Shown one piece after another: positions 1 to 9,722 of a stretch of DNA of 64,000 bases. Source of the stretch: Fallopia convolvulus (Eukaryota > Streptophyta > Magnoliopsida > Caryophyllales > Polygonaceae); contig OZ024730.1 of NCBI GenBank assembly GCA_964016875.1, positions 37,270,795 to 37,334,794 on the forward strand, read 5' to 3'. Below the pieces are notes generated by a model. The model was not told the DNA's origin, did not search any database, and saw nothing but the letters and a program-made list of their open reading frames with translations. The position numbers and the translations under genes were made by a program. Position 1 is the first letter of the stretch, and every line of letters begins with the position of its first letter.

Positions 1-183
1 ACACAAAACTGAGTTTCCTTTTCCCATACCCCATACTTAAACCAAACAGTGTCCTCACTGTTTAAAACAAAAAAATAAAGAGAATAAGGAAAAGGGAACT
101 CACAAATAAAACTGAAACTATTTGAAACCATTGATCACTTGAGGAGTATTGCCGAAATTTTCTTTCTCTCTCAGTTCGGTGGA

Positions 184-957
184 GGTCGGTACCGACCCTG
201 AGGGGATCGTTACCGAGCCTGTTATACGCTTGTACATCGATTCTCTTGAATTATAGCACTTCTTAACTTCTTGTACCTGAGTCACTTTAGAAAAACTTCT
301 ATCCTACTACACTAATCTAACCTAAAAACAAGTCAAAAGAAAGCTAGCAAAAAGATCTAAGAAACTAAAAACTAAAAGCGGAAACAAAAAGCGGGTTGCC
401 TCCCGTAAGCGCTATTTTTTAACATCGTTAGCCTAACGAACTTACCTTAGCTTACCTAGAGCGGCTACCATCCAGTATCGAAGAGATCATAAGAAACCAC
501 ATACTTAGCCTGCAAAACATTAAAACTTCTCTCCAAAATATTCGGTCCTCTATCATCAATAAGTATGCTTGGTAATCGTACAACAGGGTTAGTAAAATCC
601 ACAAACCAAAGAGGTTTTAACTCCTTCATAGTACTAACAGTAGGATATGATATAGAACAAGGATATAAGAAAGGATCATGACCAGAATTGATTGGATAAG
701 AACAAGAAAAATCACCAGGGCCATTCGGGAAGTGGCTTATTACCGAGGTGTAGGGGGTCGTTAACGACCTTGCTAGATCTGGAAGTGGCTCGATGTCATG
801 CCTAGATCCACCTCCCACCTCGTTTTCCTTCAGATAAGGGTCGTTACCGACCCATGGGGGGTCAGTAGGCTCCTCGATAGGCGTGTCTCCATTTATTTTG
901 CTCGTTTCTGTACTCAGAGAGGGGTCGTTACCGAGCCAGGGTGGGTCGGTAGGCTCC
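184..957. repeat. Paired palindrome modules, 3' part of the element (4 pairs)
   Basis: Four pairs of short palindromes. Pair 1: GGTCGGTACCGACC at 184-197 (perfect) with ATCGTTACCGAG from 206. Pair 2: degenerate TTATTACCGA at 738 with the perfect GGTCGTTAACGACC at 756-769. Pair 3: GGTCGTTACCGACC at 839 with GGTCAGTAGGCTCC at 860. Pair 4: GGTCGTTACCGAGC at 923 with GGTCGGTAGGCTCC at 944. Member-to-member offset is 21 bp in pairs 1, 3 and 4 and about 20 in pair 2. Confidence 0.85.
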
Positions 958-977
958 TCAGCACTACAACTAGCCAC
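465..977 (-). pseudogene. Element-specific ORF after the protease, with TDP repeats
   Basis: About 170 codons follow the protease tail, in a frame shifted from the preceding ORF, and end at TGA/TAG-bounded 465. I do not recognise a family. The first part has two near-identical copies of a peptide reading EEPTDPPWVGNDP / EEPTDPPWLGNDP, each encoded by a palindrome pair (839-873 and 923-957), and a third degenerate copy at 738-769. The second half (motifs LWFVDFTNPVVRLPSILIDD) is unique. The position is where reverse transcriptase would normally begin, so this may be the scar of a large deletion plus the normal end of a polyprotein, or a novel element-specific product. Confidence 0.5.
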
Positions 978-1026
978 TTCACTTATGGGCGAATTGAAAT
1001 GAAATTCAACCTTGTCTTCTCCAATA

Positions 1027-2067
1027 TCAAACGTGAGGATTCCTTTTCTGATATCTACACGTGCCCCAGTGGTAGCTAAGAATGATTGGCACCGCAGGGT
1101 CTTCAGGCATATCTAGCACAATGAAGTCGTTTGGAACAAAGAATTTTCCAACTCGGACAGGAATGTCGTCAACGACTCTAGTTGCTTTTACAGAAGATCC
1201 ATCCGCCATGTAGAGTTTCATCTTGACAGGCTCTAGTGGTCCCATATTAACCTTGGTCCAGATAGACAATGGTAATAAACTAGCATTGGCACTTAGGTCA
1301 CATAGAGCTTTAAAACGGTGAGTCCCAATACCGATTGAAATTGCAAACTTACCTGGATCACCGAGTTGTTCAGGAATCTTTATGCAATGGACCTCATTAT
1401 GCAACTCTAATATAGATCTTTTCCTGCTCAAAATCTCTTTCAAAAATTTAGCATAGGCAGACATTTTATTAAGGGCATCAGTAAATGGAATTGAAATATT
1501 TATCCCTTGAAGAATTTTAACAAACCGTCTAAACTTTCCTTCTGTAACATCATTAAATTTCTTAATCGGGAAAGGAAGAGTTTTTGACGAATTCGGGATA
1601 GAGAGAGACCCGGATCGAAGACCCACTGAATCGACAACAAGGTCGATTGGTGTAGAAGAAGGGTCGGTACCGACCTTGGTGGGGTCAGTAACGAACTTAG
1701 AGTTTGGTTTAGAAGACTTACCTGGCATGGATGGCGCGTTTTCGAGCTGGGGAGCCTCATTAACGACCCTGTTGGGGTCGGTAACGAGCCTGACCGGGGC
1801 ATCATCTTCGTTGCCATGCTCAGTGTCTTTAAGCTTCGCTCGATCTAGCAACTCCTTGCCTCTTTTGAAGTGTATGGCTGCAATTTGTCCTCTCGGGTTC
1901 TCTTCGGGTTGGCCCAAAAGTTGCCCTTGAGGTCTTGAAATCCCTGCAGCTAGGTCCCCCAATTGTGAGTCAACGCTCTTCTTCCAGTTTTCGAACTCTC
2001 CCCACCTATTCATTTGATAATTGAGGTTAGCTTGGACTCCATTTATCCCTTCATAGAGTCCATTCAC
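1027..2067 (-). pseudogene. Gag C-terminal region plus retropepsin-like protease, fragment
   Basis: This open stretch is the C-terminal Gag linker (SRPQGQLLGQPEENPRG, typical of Athila Gag-Pol) followed by the segment before the protease (AYAKFLKEILSRKR) and the protease itself. The catalytic region reads KALCDLSANASLLPLS; family members usually have DLGAS here, so the glycine after Asp-Leu is replaced. The flap-side segment (FVVLDMPEDP-type) is visible as FIVLDMPEDPAVPIIL. The frame is lost near 1065-1080, and protease-tail codons continue in another frame into the next ORF. The apparent first codon is GTG and the frame stays open upstream, so this is a fragment and not a start. Two seven-codon palindrome pairs are embedded in it (1662-1696, 1755-1789). 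Confidence 0.8.
1662..1789. repeat. Paired palindrome modules inside the gag/protease ORF (2 pairs)
   Basis: Pair 5: GGTCGGTACCGACC (1662-1675, perfect palindrome) with GGTCAGTAACGAAC at 1683. Pair 6: CCTCATTAACGACC at 1755 with GGTCGGTAACGAGC at 1776. Both offsets are exactly 21 bp, so the reading frame is undisturbed. The minus-strand peptides are VTDPTKVGTDPS and VTDPNRVVNEAP. Confidence 0.88.
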
Positions 2068-2442
2068 CCATGATGGCGTCTCTTGATAGTCCGAGGGTCT
2101 ATAAGGTGGAACTCTCTGTTCTTGCTGAGGAAGTTGGCTCCCTTGGCCGTATGCCTAATTGCCCCAGGTGGGCTGATTATAATTCCTCCATGCATAAAAA
2201 GTATCACCTTGGTTCCTATATGGACCCCTCATATAACTTTCTTGTTCATATGCCTCAGCAGCTATGGTTTACCTTTCTCTCTAGATCTCCTCTATCTCTA
2301 AACAGAGTTCAACAATCTGCTTAGTTAGTTCTTTAGGTGTAGCCATGGTTTTGTTTGCTCGACGACCTTCAGCTGGCATACACTGTAAACAAGAACAAAA
2401 ATAAAAAACGAAATCAAAAGGCAAATATGGGGTCTCGGACAG

Positions 2443-2661
2443 GGTCGGTAACGACCCTCGGGGGGGTCGTTTAACGAGCCTAGAGTGATCCTGTAAAAAC
2501 CGAAACAAAAAGAAAGAAACAACTATTTGTCGACAGGGTCGTTACCGAGCCTGGGTAGGGTTAGTAACGACTCGACAGTGGCCTAGAAACTAAACAAAAA
2601 ACACAGAAACTGGGTTGCCCAACAGGGTTGGTAGCGACCTTGGGGGGGGTCGTTACCGACT
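2443..2661. repeat. Paired palindrome modules in the untranslated leader (3 pairs)
   Basis: Pair 7: GGTCGGTAACGACC at 2443 with GGTCGTTTAACGAGC at 2465. Pair 8: GGTCGTTACCGAGC at 2537 with GGTTAGTAACGACT at 2559. Pair 9: GGTTGGTAGCGACC at 2626 with GGTCGTTACCGACT at 2648. Offsets are 22 bp in each, one base more than in the coding region. Pairs repeat about every 90 bp, and the flanks share words such as AACAAAAA and AGAAAC, suggesting a larger tandem unit of about 90 bp. Confidence 0.85.
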
Positions 2662-2712
2662 CGGCGGAGTCCCAAAAAACGCAAAAAGATCAAAACTTGG
2701 CATTATTGAAAT

Positions 2713-2733
2713 CTCCCCAGCAACGACGCCAAT
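2713..2733 (-). promoter_or_regulatory. Primer binding site (tRNA-Asp type)
   Basis: Read on the minus strand, the bases just inside the LTR give TTGGCGTCGTTGCTGGGGA. This closely matches the TGGCGCCGTTGCCGGGGA signature used by Athila-type elements (family knowledge). It fixes both the orientation and the inner LTR border. Confidence 0.8.
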
Positions 2734-2734
2734 T

Positions 2735-4035
2735 TGTTGATAGGGTTTCTTGACAACATATAAATTTATATCAAGACCCCGCTGAGTATAGCAGAGTCAG
2801 GTTCGTCCGCAGGGAGAAAGTCAGAATCAAGTTTTGTAACTTTTCACGCAAGTAATCAAACAAAGCAAGGAATTTAAGCAAGAGAAAGAAGAATTCTAAG
2901 GTAAGGATATCACCACAACAATAATCATGCGATGCCAACGCTATGAAACATAAAGATCGTGCTTTTATCACATAAAGGCGCTAGCTTTCGTTAACTTTAA
3001 GCAAGTAAATCAATCAACTTTCGTCCTATCAATAAACTTAATATCTAATCTCTTCTACTTCAACTAGGATAAATCTGCTTTCGCTTCAAAAGCCTAAATT
3101 GATTATTCTGGTTCAAGGTTTATGCTTTTGCTTCAACTATGAGTGAGAAATTCCTTTTAACTTTCGTTTCAAGGATTAAGAACAAGAGAATAGATTCATG
3201 CAATAAAAACAATCAAAACATGATCATAAACAAGCATGCACAACCATTGTTGGGTTTAACTCCATCCTTAGAGAGGAAGACTACTCACAAAGCATAATTA
3301 AAAGCAAAACTGAATTAAATGAAAGAGAAAGCTTACAACTTTAAATCCAAACAATAGTTCTTCTCCACAAAACTCCTCTCCTTCTATCCCCTCTATCTCT
3401 CCTCTCCTCCTCCTCCTCCTCTAACTTGAATGATGATAAGAAAACTAAAGAGGGGACAAGTGTATTTATAGAGAAACTATTCTAATTTAAATCTATCTCT
3501 AAGGAAATAAATCTTCTAATAAGATATATCCCTTTGATCTATCTAATAACATAAAAAGAAACAAGATAGAAGCCTAATTAATTGCACCGACTCGGATCTC
3601 CGCTACGCTACGGGGTGCCTCGTTAACGACCTTGTGTGCCTCGTTAACGAGCCTATTCAGCACTTCGAACAACTTTGATTAAAACTTGCGTAGAGAATTC
3701 GTTACAACTCCATTTGACTCGATTCTTTTTCCTATGTTCTTGTAACGAATTTATATATATTTTTCCAAGCTCAAACTTGATCTTCAATAACTTTATGAAC
3801 TTCATTCCTTGAGCTTTTTCTTAAGTGCTTTTCCTCGGTTATGCTCTTTTCCTCAAAAGTGCTCCAAATAGCTTCTAAAAACTTACAAAACACCACCAAA
3901 GCTAATGTAGACTCCATATCTTAAGGAAATATGAAAACCTACACAAACGACTCAAAACAAAATACAAAACTAAAGAAAAAGACTAAAACAAACTAAAAAC
4001 ACACCCTAAAAACACGACTAAAAAGGCGGACATCA
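2735..4035 (-). repeat. 5' LTR of the Athila-like element
   Basis: The plus strand begins TGTTGATAGGG and ends GGCGGACATCA, giving TG...CA termini. The primer binding site directly abuts the left end. The same termini and long internal matches recur in the solo LTR at 45730-47061 and, partly, at 60968-61836. A CT-rich stretch lies near 3390-3420. The minus-strand TATA/polyadenylation region was not resolved. A palindrome pair (3618-3652) lies inside the LTR. Confidence 0.88.
3618..3652. repeat. Palindrome pair inside the LTR
   Basis: CCTCGTTAACGACC at 3618 and CCTCGTTAACGAGC at 3639, offset 21 bp, each with a perfect TCGTTAACGA core. It has the same design as the modules in the internal region of this element. 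Confidence 0.85.
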
Positions 4036-5819
4036 CATAGCATCCATGTAACCAATGACTAATGCCATTTCTTGCTTGATAAAGGCTCTTCTATACTTCG
4101 AGGGTGGTATACACAAACCCTCTCAATGGCGGGGCGTACTACCATGGCTAATTCGGTCTTGACAAGTCTCCCTCTTTACGTGATGCAAACTTCACTTATT
4201 CCAAGGGAAATATGTGACAAAATTGATGCCCATGTTTGCCAATTTGTTTGGGGATCGACAGTTTAACAAAGAAAAATGCACTTGCTCTCTAAAGACAAAA
4301 TTTGCAGACCAAAAAAAGATGGTGGTTTGGGTGTGCGTTCGATGCGTCACTCCAATGCTGCCATTCTTTCAAAGCTGAGTTGGAGAATCTTGCAAGAACC
4401 GACTTCATTATGGAGCATGGTTTTGCGTGGTAAGTACTGTGATAGCCGTTGTGATGTTGATATGTTCAATCCAGTGGCTTGATCTTCCATTATTTGGAAA
4501 GGGGTTATTCATGGTGCAACTTATCTACAAAAGGGGCTGCGGTTTTCTGTTGTTTCGGGCCACAAAACTCTCTTTTGGTTTCATAGATGGCTAGCAGAAT
4601 TTCCTTTAGTGGATGTGGCGCTTCAGCTAGTGCCTGATTCATTGCTTTACATGATTGTTGCTGAAGTCTGGAATGGAACCACATGGAATTGGGATTTGAT
4701 TTCACAGTATTTGCCCAATGAAATGTGTCTTCATCTTATGGCTATCATAATTGACACTACAAGTGTTCAGGATGATATGTTATCCTGGAGCTTGAATGTG
4801 TCTGGTCAATTGACTTCTGCTTCAGTGATGCAGCTTGCTAGAGATGAAGAACAACAGTCGCAAATTCCAACATTCAATTGGAGGTTGATTTGGTCAACAC
4901 CAGCTCAGCAGCGTGTCTGCAATTTTATGTATTTATTGGCTCATAATTGTGTGTTGTTCAACACGGTTCGTGTTCATCGACACATTGCAGCTTCAGCTAA
5001 TTGCCCTCGGTGCAACCAGCTTGAGACGGATCTCCATGCTCTTCGGGATTGTGGGCCAATTAAAGTTGTGTGGATGGCTCTGTTTGGTAATGCGTCGCCG
5101 CCTAATTTTTTTTAGGCTTCAAATATCCAAGATTGGTTGTGCCTTTCCTTAAATGCAAAAGATAAAACAAGTTCTCAATTTGCCAATATGTTATGGTACA
5201 CCTGGAAGTGTCGTAATAAGTTAGTCTTTGAAAGGGTTTATGAGCATCGCCTTCTCTCTTCTATCGTTTGCTCGTCACTGACGCTTTTTGGGAGTCCAAA
5301 ACAAGAAGCCATGGTTCTGGTGCTGCTATCAGTGGTACCTCTGTTCAAATTTCTGATTCTTGGCAACCACCCCCGATCGATTGGTTGAAGTTGAATATTG
5401 ATGGCTGCTCAAAAGGTAATCCAGGTTATGTTGGTGGTGGTGGCTTAGTAAGGGATGCAAGTGGAACTTTTCTCAAAGGGTTTATGTTCAATGATGGAGT
5501 CTGTAGTGCTCTCATAGTGGAGCTCCAAGCCATTTATTATGAACTACGAATGGCTGCTGAAATGGACTTACAACGTTTACTGATTGAATCTGACTCTAAA
5601 GTTGCGATAACCCTCATCCGCAAGGACAAGCTTCTCACACACTCAGATTTTGCCATCATACAACAGTGCAAAAGAGTGGCTAATTTCACGGCTAACGCTC
5701 TAGCCAACCATGATGTGAATGTCGCTTCTGATTTCATCATTTTCAATAATCCACCTTCTTGTATTCTTAGTAAACTTGGTCATGATATTATAGCTCGTGA
5801 GGAGCATGCCTAATTCATT
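4036..5819 (+). mobile_element. LINE remnant (LINE-A), interrupted on both sides
   Basis: Plus-strand non-LTR retrotransposon. The visible body starts in the C-terminal part of the reverse transcriptase region, where the Athila-like LTR abuts it, so its 5' part must lie left of the window. The 3' end is split: the body stops at about 5819-5832, where LINE-B is inserted, and the tail resumes at 9383 and ends in an A-rich run (9396-9410). A 21-bp segment at 5772-5792 recurs exactly at 9378-9398, so the LINE-A 3' end carried a short direct repeat before LINE-B landed. Confidence 0.85.
4040..5813 (+). pseudogene. LINE-A ORF2 C-terminal half (RT tail, zf-RVT, RNase H)
   Basis: Read in pieces: the RT thumb region (AGRTTMANSVLTSLPLYVMQ, about 4120-4185), the conserved GGLGVRSMRHSNAAILSKLSW (4324-4384), the zinc-binding zf-RVT domain (NCPRCNQLETDLHALRDC, about 5000-5053), and an RNase H-like RVT_3 domain from about 5380 with LNIDGCSKGNPG, the ELQAIYYEL glutamate and IESDSKV. 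At least two in-frame stops (about 4264 and 4480) and frame changes near 5116 and 5268 break it. The stop at 5811-5813 ends the RNase H domain and is probably the natural end of ORF2. Not functional. Confidence 0.85.
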
Positions 5820-5832
5820 TCTGAAGAAACTT

Positions 5833-8800
5833 TTTTTTTTGGTAGAAGGAGAGGCGGTGCTCTCCGGCCCCTCAAGGAGGCGTTTTATTAATATTAAAGA
5901 AAAAGGGCTAAGTAGTCAGCAAACGGGGGATAGCCCGACCCCTTACATCATTGAGAAGCAATAAATTAATCCCCTCAGGCGGGGCAATCAATACATGCAT
6001 ACCTAACGAAAAAGAGAAAGCATAAGACGCGAGGCAATCGGCAACCGTATTCGCCTCTCGATACACGTGACGGAATCGGATAATCCAATTCCTACTTAAA
6101 AAGCCTTGGCATTTAGAAACCAGGCTAAATAACGGGTGACACTTATTTATATTAGAGTTCAAAAGGTTAATAACAAGAAGAGAGTCCGCTTCCAACATCA
6201 CCTTACGGAACCCCTTTTCCCAGGCTAATTGGAGACCATTGTAGATGCCCCACAATTCCGCCATCGGAACAGAGCAACAGCCTATATTGTGCACAAAACC
6301 GCAAATCCATTGGCCATTGCTATTTCGAAGAAGCTCGCCCGAAGCTGAGATCCCATTATCACGAACTGCGCCGTCGGTGTTGACTTTAATCCACTCAACT
6401 TCAGGAGGGTCCCAAGCCACATCCTGCATAATACGCCTAGGCAAACTCAAAGAAGAGGAAAACATACCTTTCGATCGAATGTAGTATAAGGCTTGATCCA
6501 ATATGAATGTAGCTTTCCTGTTGACCACCAGCTCGTCCTGGAATACTTTGGCATTACGCCAACGCCAAATCCACCACAAAGAGGTGGCAAAGAGATCACG
6601 CCAGTGGAGGAGAGTACCCTGCATATCCTCCGTCAGAACATTGTATCGCAGCCAGCTAGCAAATTTAACCTGAAAGAAATGGGGAAAAAAATCAGTAGCT
6701 TTCAACTCCTGCCAAACAACGCAGACCATGGGGCAATCACGAAAAAGATGCTCGTAAGTCTCCTCCACATTCTGGCAAAAAGGGCAGGCGTCGATGGTTG
6801 TGATGTGTCGACGACGTCTTTCCGAATTTGACATAACCCCGCCTTTGCTAGCAAGCCAGATGAAACTACGGACTCTCTCTGGAGCATTGAGCTTCCAAAC
6901 AGCCTTATATAAACCTCCATCAGCCCCAACTCTGCTGTAGTGTCCTTGAATCAGGTTATACCCTATCGTAACAGAATAATTGCCATCTTGAGAAAAATTC
7001 CAACACAAAATATCCTGTTTATCAACACTATCCCCTCCAATATAAATTGCAACAATTTTCAGTAAGAATGTTGCAGGAATGTAATCTGAAAGGATGTCCC
7101 ATCTCCATCCCTCAGTGGAGTTCCAATAGTCAGCCACCAATAGATTTTGATCATCGACATTAATTTGTCTAGTAGCAATATCAGCAAGCGGCCTTTCCGC
7201 TATCCAGGTATCTTGCCAAAACCTTATTGAACGACCATTCCGAACCAGCCATTTTGAGCCCTGGACAATAACTTTTGATATACCCGTTTTCAGTCCCTTC
7301 CAAATGTGAGAAGCAGCAGGAGAATTCCCCAACGCACACAACACATACTTTTGCCTGAGCACTTCAACCCAAAGATCACCCTCACTCATGAGAAAACGCC
7401 ATCCAAGTTTGCCAAGGAGAGCAATATTCATATCATGCATCGATCTAATTCCGAGACCGCCTTGATTTCTAGGCAACGTAATTTCTGACCACGCCACCTT
7501 GTGCAACCTTCTTTTATCACTCGAACTACCCCAATAAACGCCCTGTTCAGTTTGTCAATCTTGTTGCAAATACTTAAGGGGAGAAGAGCATTAGACATCG
7601 AGTAAACGGGCAAAGAAGTTAAGACGGACTTCACTAGAGTTGTCCTTCCGGCAAAACTCAGGGATCTCGATTTCCACCCATTCAGCCGAGAGTTGAACTT
7701 GTCGAATATGCTACTAAAGGTATCCTTGTTGACACGCTTGTGTAGGATCGGCATACCAAGATAGTTACCCAAATCTCTAGTGACTTCAAATCCGCAAACA
7801 TTTTTGAGTCTCCTGCTGGTCCTAATATCAACATTAGGAGAAAGAAAGATTTTCGACTTTTGAGGACTGATTTTCTGACCAGAAGCCCGACAAAAAACAT
7901 CCAAAATCAGCTGAATTTTCTGAAGTTATTCTACAGAGGCTTCGGCGAACAACATTATGTCATCGGCAAAGAAGATGTGGGATAAAGACGGGCCTTTTCT
8001 AGTGATCTTAATGGGTTTCCAATCTCCTTTACTCACATCATCTAGAATAAGGTGGCCTAACCGCTCGATACAAATCAAGAAGAGATACGGTGAGATAGGA
8101 TCTCCTTGGCGCACGCCCCGGGACGCCGAGAATTGCCGAGTGGCTTCACCGTTCAACAAGACTTGCATCCTAGGAGAGGAGGCACATGCCATGATCCAAT
8201 CCGTAAGCCTATCCGGGAGACCCGCTGCACGTAGCGAATCCTCAATGAATCTCCAACTTAGCCTGTCGTACGCTTTCTCAAGGTCGAGCTTCAAAATCAT
8301 CCATCCCTTACGGTCTCTCTTTCTTCTCATCGAGTGAACAACTTCTTGAGCAATGACCACGTTGTCGGAGATCATACGCCCCGGGAGAAAACTTCCTTGA
8401 GAAGGGCCAATGATCTTAGATATAACGGGTTGAAGTCTGTTTGTTAGGATCTTTGTGATGGTCTTGTAAAGGACGTTGCAAAGACTTATAGGGCGGAATT
8501 GGTTGATCCGCTCGGGCTTGGTGACTTTGGCTATAAGAACAATGAGGGTATCATTCACCCCATCCGGAATAATCCCATTTCTGAAAAAGTCTTTGATAAA
8601 AGAGCTAACAGATCTTCCAACAGTTCCCCAGCATTTATGGTAAAATCCAGGTTGAAATCCGTCTATCCCTGGAGATTTGAAAGCGCCCATACCTTTTATA
8701 GCCTTCCAAATTTCAGAATCCGTCACAGCCTCACATAGGGGGTTCAAATCTTCATTCTCTAAACTCGGAAAACCACTGCTCAGATTAGGAAAATTCAGCA

Positions 8801-9369
8801 AACTCTCGTCCTCTGCCGTGTACAGTTCCCGAAAGAAATCAATAGTGAGTTCTTCAATTTCCTCACCCTTATCAATCCAAACATCGTTCGAATTAATAAG
8901 ACCTTCAATGCGATTCTGTTTGCGCCGGACAACGGTTGAAGTATGGAAAAAGGTCGTGTTTCTGTCGCCACACACCAGCCATTGTTCTCTAGATTTTTGA
9001 AACCATATCATCTCTTCTTGCTCAAGTACTAAATCAAGCTCTTTCCTTAGCGTAGCCTCAAGCTCAATAAGAGAGGGGGAGCTCGAACTATTGAGCTGAC
9101 TTTGAACATTATTAAGGCTGCTCAATAAACTCTGTTTCCGCTGATGCACACTACCAAAGACTTCTTTATTCCAAACAAGCAACTCCTTCCTCAGAATATC
9201 CAGAGCACCGGGCGTGTCAATATCGGAAATCCAGCTCGTTTTCAACTTGTCTTCGAAGTTAGGGTGGGATAGCCAAGCAGCTTCAAAGCGGAATGGTCTC
9301 CTCTTTTTATTGAAGTTGATCGAAGGATCGAGGGATAAAAGAAGCGGATTATGGTCGGATGAGACTTGG
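5833..9369 (-). mobile_element. 5'-truncated LINE (LINE-B) nested in LINE-A
   Basis: Minus-strand LINE bounded by a 13-bp direct repeat TCTGAAGAAACTT (5820-5832 and 9370-9382). The plus-strand T-run at 5831-5840 is its poly(A) tail. The right (5') end lies in the last residues of the APE-type endonuclease (SSDHNPL, with the catalytic SDH), so most of the endonuclease and all of ORF1 are missing, as in ordinary abortive target-primed insertion. The 3' UTR is short (about 70 bp). Confidence 0.92.
5908..9369 (-). pseudogene. LINE-B ORF2: endonuclease end, RT, zf-RVT, RNase H
   Basis: About 1,150 codons are readable with only two breaks. Segment 1 (9369-7926) holds the SDH end of the endonuclease, the linker, and reverse transcriptase fingers and palm with KAYDRLSW, GVRQGDPISPYLF and the intact catalytic FFADD motif; it ends at a TAA (7926-7928) in frame with what follows. 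Segment 2 runs to about 7533, where one base is missing in the FI-G-S region and the frame shifts. Segment 3 (to 5908) carries GGLGIRSMHDMNIALLGKLGW, the zf-RVT zinc region (DACPFCQNVEETYEHLFRDC) and RNase H (VNTDGAV, MAELWGI, LEADSLLV, EANTVADCLA). So few lesions suggest a relatively recent insertion. Confidence 0.9.
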
Positions 9370-9382
9370 TCTGAAGAAACTT

Positions 9383-9410
9383 GGTCATGATATTATAAAA
9401 ATAAATAAAA
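9383..9410 (+). repeat. Displaced 3' tail of LINE-A
   Basis: After the right copy of the LINE-B target duplication the sequence repeats the LINE-A 3' segment seen at 5772-5792 and runs into TATAAAAATAAATAAAA, the likely A-rich tail. It directly borders the upstream region of the PITH-domain gene. Confidence 0.7.
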
Positions 9411-9489
9411 ACGGCCATAAAAGCACCACTTTGCTCTTATGAATAGTAGTAACTCTTACTAAAAACAATGGAATTACGAAAAAAAGACC

Positions 9490-9722
9490 ATGCTACTTGT
9501 GAATATTTGCAAAAATACCATCATCTCTTTGCCTCTCTTCGTCGTCTCTTCTTTCTCCGCTCTCTGTCGGCTCGCATCGTTTTAACCGGCGGGGTTCCTC
9601 ATCAGGCGACCTTTTTCCTCCATCCCCCGACCGCTTCTACTACACCGAGGTCCAACCCACCACCAACGACCCTTCAACTACGGTAGCGTCGCGTTCGATC
9701 TCTCCTTTTCCGATCTGTCTTG
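9490..9722 (+). other. Probable 5' UTR exon of the PITH-domain gene
   Basis: A CT-rich leader (TCTCTTTGCCTCTCTTCGTC and similar, about 9515-9580) ends at the plant-consensus donor CTTG|GTGAGTTAAA (exon end 9722). The matching acceptor would be ATTTAG at 11807-11809, leaving GAATCGAAGAAAGG before the start codon. The transcription start is not determinable. A second leader-like block at 11030-11240 could be an alternative first exon. Confidence 0.5.

Larger units (their letters stand above)
1..4035 (-). mobile_element. Athila-like non-autonomous LTR retrotransposon, 5' part
   Basis: The element reads right to left: 5' LTR (2735-4035), primer binding site (2713-2733), long leader, gag-tail/protease ORF, a short unique ORF, then a 3' noncoding part that leaves the window at base 1. 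The motif GGGTTGCCTCCCGTAAGCGC at 393-412 is, on the minus strand, the GGGAGGCAACCC segment that follows the polyprotein in Athila-type plant elements (recalled from family knowledge). No reverse transcriptase, RNase H or integrase lies between the protease and this segment, and the N-terminal Gag core is also missing between the leader and 2067. It would have to be mobilised in trans, like TR-GAG-type elements. It interrupts the LINE that resumes at 4036; the expected target duplication would be CATAG (4036-4040), but the other end is outside the window. Confidence 0.8.

Noticed and set aside
798..2324. Plus-strand ORFs at 798-1079, 1676-1930 and 2070-2324
   Set aside because: Antisense shadows of the gag/protease region, kept open partly by the palindromic modules.
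184..2661. Paired palindromes as a CRISPR-like array
   Set aside because: Members are imperfect, spacers within a pair are about 7 bp and between pairs irregular, and they lie in a plant retroelement.
9468..9686. 72-codon ORF in the leader region as a gene
   Set aside because: It matches CT-rich leader composition, has no family features and runs up to a splice donor.
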